Shown: piece by piece, positions 16,476 to 23,167 of the stretch
Layout: every line of letters starts with the position of its first letter
How positions within the stretch are numbered: the stretch's first letter is position 1
Assembly (NCBI GenBank): GCA_038106575.1
Contig: JAYOED010000024.1
Location: forward strand, 1-35,846
Reading direction: 5' to 3'
DNA: 35,846 nucleotides
Source: Ga0077527 sp038106575
GTDB lineage: Bacteria; Pseudomonadota; Gammaproteobacteria; Burkholderiales; SG8-41
Notes under the pieces: model-generated
Told to the model about the DNA's origin: nothing
Databases searched by the model: none
Seen by the model: the letters and a program-made list of their open reading frames with translations, nothing else
Position numbers and translations under genes: made by a program

Positions 16476-16820
16476 TCAGGCCTTTTCTGGCTCAGCTTTC
16501 ACGCTGAAGCTCTCGCCGCAACCGCATGTGGCATCCACATTCGGATTGTCGAACTTGAAAGTCTGCTTCAGACCATCCTTGACGAAATCTAGTGTCGAAC
16601 CGTCGAGAAATTCAAGACTCTCGCTGTCCACCACCAGCCTGGCTTCATGCGCATCGAATACCCGATCATCTTTCTCCACTGCATCGGCATAGTCATAGGT
16701 ATACGCCCAGCCCGAGCAGCCATTTTTCTTTACACCGACACGCAGGCCCAGGCCTTTTCCTCGCCGAGCCAGCTGCACCCTGATCTGTTTTGCCGCGTTT
16801 CTCGTCAGTTGTATTGCCAT
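16476..16820 (-). CDS. A-type Fe-S carrier (SufA/IscA family)
   Basis: A 114-residue HesB/IscA-family protein with the three conserved cysteines Cys35 (KNGCSGW) and Cys99/Cys101 (CGCGESF). These carriers accept clusters from the SUF or ISC scaffold and deliver them to apoproteins. GGAG precedes ATG 16820 at good spacing. Position between the desulfurase and sufB favours the name SufA, but the sequence alone does not separate SufA from IscA. Confidence 0.93.
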   Translation of the reverse strand: MAIQLTRNAAKQIRVQLARRGKGLGLRVGVKKNGCSGWAYTYDYADAVEKDDRVFDAHEARLVVDSESLEFLDGSTLDFVKDGLKQTFKFDNPNVDATCGCGESFSVKAEPEKA

Positions 16821-16837
16821 GTCATTCTCCAGAATCT

Positions 16838-17980
16838 TTAGGCCACGGCCTGTAGTTGCCGCAGCCGCGCCGTAACTTCACCCAAAGCGCGCAGGAAACC
16901 GTCAACCTCTTCAACGGTATTCGCGGCGCCCAGCGAAAAACGCACTGCACCGCGCGCCAGCTCGGTGTCGACGCCCATTGAAGCCAGCGTCGACGGCGGC
17001 GCACTGCTGGAACTCGAACATGCAGCGCCCGAGCCAACGGCATAACCCGCCTTGTCGAGTTCGATGACCAGCGTTTCTCCGGTAATCCCACGAATCGAGA
17101 AAAAGGATGTGTTGGGCAGGCGCGGCGCGCAGGCTCCGAACACCACTGCACCCAGGCTGGCCAGTCCAAGCTCCATGCGGTCACGCAGTTTGGCTAGTCG
17201 CGAACTCATTTCCGTCAGTCGTGATGCCGCCAGCTCGCAGGCCATGCCGAAGCCGGCGATCGCTGGCACATTCTCAGTACCGCCGCGCAGTCCGCGTTCC
17301 TGCCCTCCGCCAAACTGCATTGCGCGCAAGTCAAGCCGTTTGTCGACAATCAGCGCACCGGCGCCCTTTGGTCCGTAGAGCTTGTGCGAAGAGAGCGACA
17401 TCGCCTGCACGTTCAGCGCTGCGAAATCGACGGGTATCTTGCCCAGCGCCTGTACGGCATCGGTATGCATGACGGCGCCGGCTTTCCGCGCGCGTTCTCC
17501 GATCGCAGCAACATCCTGAATAACGCCGGTTTCGTTATTGGCCAGCATCACCGAAACGATTGCGGTTTTCTCCGCCAGCGCGGCATCCACATCTGCAATG
17601 TCCGAGGTGCCATCGTTTCGGACCGCAAGCCGGCGCATTACCCAACCCTGTCGCTTGAGTTCCTGTGCCGGTAAGGCCACGCAGGAATGCTCCAATCCGC
17701 TGAACGCGATTCGCCCTGGTTTCATCCCTGACGCAGTACCGCGGATGAACAGGTTGTTGGCTTCGGTGCCGCCGCTGGTGAACACCACTTGCACCGGCTG
17801 CACCCCGACCAGCGCCGCAACCTGCTCGCGTGCGGTATCGACCGCTTTCCTCGCCACCGTACCGAACTCGTGCCGGCTCGAAGCGTTGCCGTGCTGATTC
17901 TTAAGATACGGCAGCATCACCAAGAGCACGCGTTCGTCGACCGGAGTAGTCGCGTTGTGATCGAAATAGACGTGGTTCAC
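16838..17980 (-). CDS. Group I cysteine desulfurase (NifS/IscS type)
   Basis: A 380-residue PLP enzyme. The N-terminus has YFDHNATTP, then FTSGGTEANN, HTDAVQALGKIPVD, and SSHKLYGPKGAGAL with the PLP lysine at about 200. The catalytic cysteine lies in a long flexible loop, GSGAACSSSSSAP (about Cys321), the mark of group I enzymes. The start is GTG 17980, 10 bp after the iscR stop. The operon therefore codes for two desulfurases, this one and SufS. No iscU, hscA, hscB or fdx gene is next to it, so it either serves SUF or supplies sulfur to other paths such as tRNA thiolation. Confidence 0.93.
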   Translation of the reverse strand: MNHVYFDHNATTPVDERVLLVMLPYLKNQHGNASSRHEFGTVARKAVDTAREQVAALVGVQPVQVVFTSGGTEANNLFIRGTASGMKPGRIAFSGLEHSCVALPAQELKRQGWVMRRLAVRNDGTSDIADVDAALAEKTAIVSVMLANNETGVIQDVAAIGERARKAGAVMHTDAVQALGKIPVDFAALNVQAMSLSSHKLYGPKGAGALIVDKRLDLRAMQFGGGQERGLRGGTENVPAIAGFGMACELAASRLTEMSSRLAKLRDRMELGLASLGAVVFGACAPRLPNTSFFSIRGITGETLVIELDKAGYAVGSGAACSSSSSAPPSTLASMGVDTELARGAVRFSLGAANTVEEVDGFLRALGEVTARLRQLQAVA

Positions 17981-17990
17981 TTCAATGCTC

Positions 17991-18464
17991 TTAGGCAGTC
18001 ACCGCATCGTGTCTGCGGATGGCACGCATGTCGTGGATCGGTGCGATTCCGGCCTCCTTGGCGCGCTGATTGTCGACCAGCTGCCGCAGCGTCACCGATC
18101 CCAGGTAATCGAAGATGCGCTCGTTGAGGTTAGCCCACAGGTCGTGCGTCAGGCACTTTTCCTCGTCCTTGCAGTTTTCCTTGCCGGCACACTGCGTCGC
18201 GTCTATGGGCTCATCTACCGCCATTATGATGTCGGCCACATTCAGCGAGGCCATGTCACGCCCCAGACGGTAACCGCCGCCCGGCCCGCGCACCGAACCG
18301 ACGATGCCGCGGCGGCGCAATTTTCCGAACAACTGCTCGAGATAGGACAGCGAGATTTTCTGCCGCCCGCTGATTTCCGCCAGCGTGACCGGTCCGGTGC
18401 CATGCCGCATGCCTAGATCCACCATTGCTGTAACAGCGAATCGGCCTTTGGTTGTCAGTCTCAT
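17991..18464 (-). CDS. iscR: Rrf2-family Fe-S sensing regulator IscR
   Basis: The 157-residue protein has an N-terminal winged helix (MRLTTKGRFAVTAMVDL, then SLSYLEQLFGKLRRRGIV and GPGGGYRL). The cluster-binding loop has Cys92, Cys98, Cys104 and His107, the same positions as the [2Fe-2S] ligands of E. coli IscR. With cluster bound, IscR represses isc-type promoters through type 1 sites; without it, the protein still binds type 2 sites. A GAGGT Shine-Dalgarno lies 7 bases before ATG 18464. The promoter upstream contains a type-1-like site, pointing to autoregulation of the whole operon. Confidence 0.96.
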   Translation of the reverse strand: MRLTTKGRFAVTAMVDLGMRHGTGPVTLAEISGRQKISLSYLEQLFGKLRRRGIVGSVRGPGGGYRLGRDMASLNVADIIMAVDEPIDATQCAGKENCKDEEKCLTHDLWANLNERIFDYLGSVTLRQLVDNQRAKEAGIAPIHDMRAIRRHDAVTA

Positions 18465-18514
18465 GGGATGTACCTCAAATAATCATTTAAAAACAATTTG
18501 TTAATAAATATTTT

Positions 18515-18539
18515 AATCCCTACGATAGCACTCAAGTAT
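18515..18539 (-). promoter_or_regulatory. Putative type 1 IscR operator
   Basis: On the minus strand this 25-base site has half-sites beginning ATACTTGAGT and ending CGTAGGGATT. By hand alignment, about 19 of 25 positions fit the degenerate E. coli type 1 consensus as I remember it. It overlaps the -10 box and the expected start of the iscR promoter, where binding of cluster-loaded IscR would block transcription. Confidence 0.6.
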
Positions 18540-18564
18540 AGCATTACCCGATGATTTCAATCAA
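18535..18564 (-). promoter_or_regulatory. Promoter of the iscR-suf operon
   Basis: TTGATT (18559-18564) and TATACT (18535-18540) are 18 bp apart. The -10 box is preceded by TGC, giving an extended TG-n form. The -35 box overlaps the last codons of cysE. The leader of about 70 bases is strongly AT-rich. Confidence 0.6.
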
Positions 18565-19279
18565 CAATGCGGTTCAGGCTCCCGGCATCGAGTTTTTTGG
18601 TCTCCGCGCCTTCGATCTGTAACCCTAGGCGTTTCAGTTCCGCAAGGATCTGGTCGATACGATTGTCGGTATCGGCGCTGTGGTCGATCAGCGCATGCAT
18701 CGCCCGTGATACCGGATCATTGGCAGCCAGTGACACCGCATAAGCAGCAAACCGGCCCGTGGATTCCCCGGTCTCCACAATGCGCGCGGGAATGCCGATC
18801 GCAGTCGAGTTATCCGGGACGTCCTTCACAACCACCGCGTTGGAACCGACCTTGGCGTTTTCGCCGATGGTGATCGGGCCGAGTATCTTCGCGCCGGCAC
18901 CCACCACCACCCGGCTCTTCAGCGTCGGATGACGCTTGCCCTTGTTCCAGGTGGTGCCGCCCAGCGTGACGCCGTGGTACAGCGTGCAGTCATCGCCGAT
19001 CTCTGCGGTCTCACCGATCACCACGCCCATGCCGTGATCGATGAAAAAACGGCGGCCGATGCGCACGCCCGGATGAATTTCAATGCCGGTCAGCCAGCGC
19101 GCGGCTTGCGAAATCCAGCGCGCCAGCCATTTGAATCCTCTCGTCCACAGTGCATGCGATAGCCGATGCACCAGCAGTGCATGAAATCCCGGATAGCAGG
19201 TCACCACTTCCCAGGTGCTGCGAGCAGCCGGGTCGCGTTCGAAGACGACAGAGATTTCTTCCTTGATACGCTCAAACAT
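18557..19279 (-). CDS. cysE: Serine O-acetyltransferase
   Basis: CysE makes O-acetylserine from serine and acetyl-CoA, the carbon skeleton for cysteine. The product from ATG 19279 is 240 residues: an N-terminal helical domain (MFERIKEEISVVFERDPAARS) and then left-handed beta-helix hexapeptide repeats. These include GIEIHPGVRIGRRFFIDHGMG, GETAEIGDDCTLYHGVTLGG and KRHPTLKSRVVVGAGAKILG within the repeat region. Longer starts exist, but AGG sits 8 bases before ATG 19279. The gene lies between trmJ and iscR. Placing cysteine synthesis beside cysteine desulfurases makes metabolic sense. Confidence 0.94.
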   Translation of the reverse strand: MFERIKEEISVVFERDPAARSTWEVVTCYPGFHALLVHRLSHALWTRGFKWLARWISQAARWLTGIEIHPGVRIGRRFFIDHGMGVVIGETAEIGDDCTLYHGVTLGGTTWNKGKRHPTLKSRVVVGAGAKILGPITIGENAKVGSNAVVVKDVPDNSTAIGIPARIVETGESTGRFAAYAVSLAANDPVSRAMHALIDHSADTDNRIDQILAELKRLGLQIEGAETKKLDAGSLNRIVD

Positions 19280-19331
19280 CAGCATTGCCTGATAGAAAAA
19301 CAAATACGAATACTCACTAAGACCAACTATT

Positions 19332-19345
19332 TTAATCAAGATTAA
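19332..19345. repeat. Palindrome upstream of cysE
   Basis: TTAATC and GATTAA flank two bases, a perfect 14-bp palindrome in the AT-rich 105-bp space between trmJ and cysE. A TAAAAT that could be a -10 box overlaps it on the minus strand. This is a candidate operator; no family of regulator can be named from it. Confidence 0.35.
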
Positions 19346-19384
19346 GACAAAACGGAATAAGTCAAAATAAACAGATGGTTGCAG

Positions 19385-20137
19385 CTACTTATCTGTCCCG
19401 TCCCGACCCTTGGGAGTGGTCATGCTACTGAGTATCCCGCGCAGGATATTCACCTCTTCGACCTGCAGCCGGGTGCGCGCAAACAGGCGCCGCAATCTGT
19501 ACATCAGCTTGCGCGGATGGGCAGGATTGAGAAAACCGGTTTCGATGATCGTACGCTCGAGGTGTGCATAAAAATCCTCAACCATTTCATGATTCGCCAG
19601 CTGCGGTGGTTTTTCATCGGGCAGTCCGGTGCCACAAGCCATGCGCAGTTCATAGCACAGCACCTGCACTGCTGCGGCAACATTGAGCGAGGAAAAATCC
19701 GGCGTCACCGGGATGCTCGCCAGCAGGTTGCAGGCGCCAACCTCATCATTGCTGAGCCCCGAGGTTTCGTTGCCGAACACCAGCGCCACTGTCTGGTTCT
19801 GCGCAACCGCGTAGGATTCCAATGCTGCGGCGCGCGCATCCAGCATCGGCACGGCAACGTCGCGCCGGCGCGCCGAGCACGCCACTGCCAGCGCGGTGCC
19901 GGCCAGCGCCTCGTTAAGCGTGGTACACAACCGAGCAGACTCGAGCACGTCGACGGCGCCGGCGGCAAACCATTGCGTCTGCGGGTCTGGATAGCGCTGC
20001 GGATTGACCAGCGCGAGATCGGTGATGCCCATGGTACGCATCGCACGCGCCGCGGAGCCGATGTTGCCAGGGTGCGCGGTGCCGCAAAGTACGATGCGAA
20101 TATTTTTGAGCGGGTCAGTCGCGTTCACGCACTTCAC
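19385..20137 (-). CDS. trmJ: tRNA (cytidine/uridine-2'-O-)-methyltransferase TrmJ
   Basis: A 250-residue SPOUT methyltransferase that 2'-O-methylates position 32 of tRNA. It has the family start IRIVLCGTAHPGNIGSAAR, then the knot-forming motifs ALVFGNETSGLSNDE and SSLNVAAAVQVLCYEL. A helical C-terminal segment (FYAHLERTIIETGFLNPAHPRK, running on to RLFARTRLQ) is characteristic of TrmJ rather than TrmL. It is divergent from suhB across 85 bp and upstream of cysE-iscR, an order I associate with betaproteobacteria and gammaproteobacteria. Confidence 0.93.
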   Translation of the reverse strand: MKCVNATDPLKNIRIVLCGTAHPGNIGSAARAMRTMGITDLALVNPQRYPDPQTQWFAAGAVDVLESARLCTTLNEALAGTALAVACSARRRDVAVPMLDARAAALESYAVAQNQTVALVFGNETSGLSNDEVGACNLLASIPVTPDFSSLNVAAAVQVLCYELRMACGTGLPDEKPPQLANHEMVEDFYAHLERTIIETGFLNPAHPRKLMYRLRRLFARTRLQVEEVNILRGILSSMTTPKGRDGTDK

Positions 20138-20222
20138 GTAAAATACGTTGCGTTGCGCGACGCACCCGTTCTTTAATCATCATTATCATCAACACATCCG
20201 CCGACCACAGTCACAGTCCATC

Positions 20223-21026
20223 ATGCATCCCATGCTCAACATCGCGGTCAAGGCTGCACGCCGCGCCGGCGGCATCATCAACCGAGCCAGCCGCAATCTT
20301 GATGTCATCGCCGTCAAAGAAAAAGCCGCAAATGATTTCGTGTCGGAAGTCGACCGCGAGGCGGAACAGGCAATCATCCGCACGCTGCTCGAGGCTTATC
20401 CCAAGCATTCGATTCTAGCAGAGGAGTCCGGGGCCTCCGGCACCTCGGAATACCAGTGGATCATCGATCCGCTCGACGGCACCACCAATTTTCTACACGG
20501 CTTCCCGCAATATGCGGTCTCCATCGCGCTGGCACACCGCGGCAAGGTGACCCAGGCGGTGGTCTACGACCCCACGCGCAACGATCTCTACACCGCCAGC
20601 AAGGGCGGCGGCGCCTTTCTCAACGACACGCGCATCCGCGTCAGCAAGCGCAGCAGCCTCAAGTCGGCGCTGATCACCACCGGATTCCCTTACCGCCAGC
20701 TCGAGCACATGGACGCCTACTTCGGCATGATGCGCGACATCATCAAAAATACCGCTAGCCTGCGCCGGCCGGGCTCGGCTTCGCTTGACCTGGCCTGCGT
20801 AGCTGCCGGCCGCTTCGACGGTTTCTGGGAATTCGGCTTGAGCCGGTGGGATATCGCCGCAGGCGCGCTGCTGATCACCGAGGCCGGCGGCATGGTCGGC
20901 GATCTCGAGGGCGACGACGGCTATATGGACAGCGGCAACATCGTCGCCGGCAATCCCAAGGTATTCGCGCAATTGCTGCCGCTGATCGCGCCGCACCTCA
21001 CGGCGGTGTTGAAAAGAGCAGGCTGA
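20223..21026 (+). CDS. suhB: Inositol-1-monophosphatase family protein SuhB
   Basis: A 267-residue Mg-dependent phosphatase, the same length as E. coli SuhB, which also acts as a transcription antitermination factor on rRNA operons. Metal-binding motifs are EESG (about 67-70), DPLDGTTN (82-89) and the later WDIAAG. ATG 20223 (MHPMLNIAVKAARRAG) matches the usual N-terminus; a longer frame to 20148 gives a non-conserved His-rich leader. No strong Shine-Dalgarno is visible. The next gene starts 6 bp after its stop. Confidence 0.94.
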   Translation: MHPMLNIAVKAARRAGGIINRASRNLDVIAVKEKAANDFVSEVDREAEQAIIRTLLEAYPKHSILAEESGASGTSEYQWIIDPLDGTTNFLHGFPQYAVSIALAHRGKVTQAVVYDPTRNDLYTASKGGGAFLNDTRIRVSKRSSLKSALITTGFPYRQLEHMDAYFGMMRDIIKNTASLRRPGSASLDLACVAAGRFDGFWEFGLSRWDIAAGALLITEAGGMVGDLEGDDGYMDSGNIVAGNPKVFAQLLPLIAPHLTAVLKRAG

Positions 21027-21031
21027 AGCCC

Positions 21032-22768
21032 ATGATCCAGGACGGCATGCGCATCGCCTGGGATGTAGCGGTCAAAATGGACGACGGCGCAGTGCTGCGC
21101 GCTGATGTGTTCCTGCCGTCAGCCGAAGGGCGTTATCCGGCCATCCTCTCCTACGGCCCGTACGGTAAGGGCCTCGCCTTCCAGGAGGGTTACAAAACGG
21201 CGTGGGACATCATGTGCCGGGAAAATCCCGATGCCGTCTCCGGCACTAGTAACCGCTACGCGAACTGGGAAGTTGTCGATCCCGAGAAATGGGTGCCCGA
21301 CGGCTACGCGGTGATCCGCGTCGATTCCCGCGGCGCCGGCCGCTCTCCGGGATTCCTCAGCCACAATGATGCCCGCGAAACCCGCGATATCCATTTCTGT
21401 ATCGAGTGGGCGGCAGCCCAGCCGTGGTGCAGCGGCAAGGTCGGCATGAACGGCATTTCCTATTACGCCTCCAACCAGTGGCGCGCCGCGGCATCCCGGC
21501 CGCCGCACCTGGCGGCGATCTGCGTCTGGGAAGGCTGGTCGGACGCCTATCGTGACGGCAACCGCCACGGCGGCATTGCCTGCGTGTTTCGCAAGAACTG
21601 GCAGGATATGCAGGTTAAAACCGTGCAGCACGGCGTCGGAGAGCGTGGCGCCAAAAGCCGAGTCACCGGAGAACTGGTGTGCGGTCCCGAAACGTTGAGC
21701 GAAGAAGATCTGTCCGCCAACCGCGAGGATATATGGCAGGAACTACTGAAACGCGAGCTTGAAGACGACTACTACCGCGAACGCACGCCGGATTTGTCCA
21801 AAGTCGAGGTGCCGCTGCTGACGGCGGCGAACTGGGGGGGGCAGGGCTTGCATACCCGCGGCAACTTCGAGGGGTTCATGCGAGCCGCCTCTGAACAGAA
21901 GTGGCTGGAAGTGCACGGCGGCTCGCATTGGGCGCCTTTCTACACCGATTACGGTCTCGGCCTGCAAAAGAAATTCTTCGGTCATTTCCTCAAGGGCCAG
22001 AGCACCGGCTGGGACAAGCAACCGAAAGTGTTGCTGCAGGTGCGGCACGTGCCGGAGAACGGCAGGGAAAAATTCGTCGAGCGCCATGAAAACGAATGGC
22101 CGCTGGCGCGCACGCGCTGGACGCAGCTTCATCTCGATAGCGCCGTAATGGCACTGACACCCAATAGGGTCACCACCAACCAGTCGGTCAATTACGATGC
22201 CACGGGAGAAGGACTTCAGTTCAGCATGCCGCCGTTCAATGAAGACACCGAAATCACCGGGCCGTCGGTACTGCGCCTGTACGTATCCTCATCGACCACC
22301 GATGCCGATTTCTTTGTCGTGCTGCGCGTGTTCGATCCCGCAGGCAAGGAAGTCGTGTTCCAGGGCGCGCTCGACCCCCACACCCCCGTCGGCCAGGGCT
22401 GGCTTCGCGCCTCCCACCGCAAGACCGATCCCGAGCGCTCCCTGCCCTACCGTCCCTGGCACACTCATGATGAAAAACAGCCGCTGAAGCCCGGAGAAAT
22501 CTATCCGCTCGATATTGAAATCTGGCCGACCTGTATTGTCATACCAAAGGGCCATCGGCTGGTGCTTGCGGTACGCAGCAAAGACTACGTCTGGGAAGGC
22601 GCGGCGACGACGCTGTCGAACATGAAAAATCCGATGCGCGGCTGCGGGCCGTTCGAGCACGATGATGAAACCGACCGGCCGCCCGAGGTATTCGGCTGTA
22701 CCGTCACGCTGCACATGGGGCCGGAGCGGCCCGCAATGCTGCTGCTACCGGTGATACCGCATCGCTGA
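21032..22768 (+). CDS. CocE/NonD-family hydrolase (X-Pro dipeptidyl-peptidase-like)
   Basis: A 578-residue alpha/beta hydrolase. It opens with DGAVLRADVFLP, then YGPYGKG, VRVDSRGAGRSPG-like IRVDSRGAGRSPG (98-107) and the nucleophile elbow GMNGISYYA with Ser143. A helical cap lies in the middle. VHGGSHWAPFY carries the likely catalytic His. The last 200 residues form the jelly-roll C-terminal domain (ITGPSVLRLYVSSS, then GHRLVLAVRSKDY). No signal peptide is seen, so it is probably cytoplasmic. Relatives hydrolyse esters or amides, including cocaine esterase; the substrate here is unknown. A second possible start, ATG 21047, has a better spaced AGGA. It appears co-transcribed with suhB. Confidence 0.88.
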   Translation: MIQDGMRIAWDVAVKMDDGAVLRADVFLPSAEGRYPAILSYGPYGKGLAFQEGYKTAWDIMCRENPDAVSGTSNRYANWEVVDPEKWVPDGYAVIRVDSRGAGRSPGFLSHNDARETRDIHFCIEWAAAQPWCSGKVGMNGISYYASNQWRAAASRPPHLAAICVWEGWSDAYRDGNRHGGIACVFRKNWQDMQVKTVQHGVGERGAKSRVTGELVCGPETLSEEDLSANREDIWQELLKRELEDDYYRERTPDLSKVEVPLLTAANWGGQGLHTRGNFEGFMRAASEQKWLEVHGGSHWAPFYTDYGLGLQKKFFGHFLKGQSTGWDKQPKVLLQVRHVPENGREKFVERHENEWPLARTRWTQLHLDSAVMALTPNRVTTNQSVNYDATGEGLQFSMPPFNEDTEITGPSVLRLYVSSSTTDADFFVVLRVFDPAGKEVVFQGALDPHTPVGQGWLRASHRKTDPERSLPYRPWHTHDEKQPLKPGEIYPLDIEIWPTCIVIPKGHRLVLAVRSKDYVWEGAATTLSNMKNPMRGCGPFEHDDETDRPPEVFGCTVTLHMGPERPAMLLLPVIPHR

Positions 22769-22774
22769 GCGGAT

Positions 22775-22914
22775 TCAGCGTCCCATCATCGTTTTCAGTT
22801 TGGCGGCTTGTGGCGACTTCATCTGTCGCAGCGCGTCGGCGGCACGGCCCAGTTTCAACGAGGCACGCCCCAGCCAGGCGTCGGCCAGCATGGGGTCCGT
22901 TTCCAGCACCGGAC
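22775..22914 (-). pseudogene. TPR-protein C-terminal remnant
   Basis: In one minus-strand frame ending at the TGA 22775-22777, the translation reads VLETDPMLADAWLGRASLKLGRAADA and then LRQMKSPQAAKLKTMMGR. The first part is a clear tetratricopeptide-repeat helix pair. There is no start codon with a proper N-terminus, and the sequence upstream on that strand turns into the unrelated EAL remnant. It is a decayed 3' end, part of the 400-bp space between the CocE-type gene and htpG. Confidence 0.5.
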
Positions 22915-22944
22915 GACAGCTACGGCGGACTCGCCGCCAGGACG

Positions 22945-23138
22945 TCAGTTTTTAGCCAGCGTCGGTCGCGGGAACAGCGAACCACTGCCGGAGATCAGCT
23001 CGGACGCCAGGTTGGGAATCAGGTCGTCGGGGTGCTGCGCTGCGCGGCCGATCAGGAAACCCTGCGCTTTGTTGATACCCATATCGCGAAGAATGCAGAA
23101 ATCAGCAACGGTTTCCACGCCTTCGGCCACCAGAGACG
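22945..23138 (-). pseudogene. EAL-domain (c-di-GMP phosphodiesterase) C-terminal remnant
   Basis: The minus-strand frame ending at TGA 22945-22947 reads VAEGVETVADFCILRDMGI and then NKAQGFLIGRAA. These are the two last conserved motifs of an EAL domain (E-G-V-E-T and Q-G-F-L-x-x-x-P-x). Only about 60 codons remain. The catalytic E-x-L and metal-binding motifs are absent. The fragment begins directly next to the hairpin after htpG, which marks the breakpoint. It cannot be an active phosphodiesterase. Confidence 0.65.
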
Positions 23139-23161
23139 AGCTGCAACCCTCGGTTGCAGCT
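23139..23161 (-). terminator. Hairpin 6 bp after htpG, possible terminator
   Basis: Perfect 10-bp arms AGCTGCAACC and GGTTGCAGCT enclose three bases. It lies directly after the htpG stop. The bases after it on the minus strand (CGTCTCT) are only weakly T-rich, so intrinsic termination is plausible but not textbook. Confidence 0.5.
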
Positions 23162-23167
23162 GGAGTT

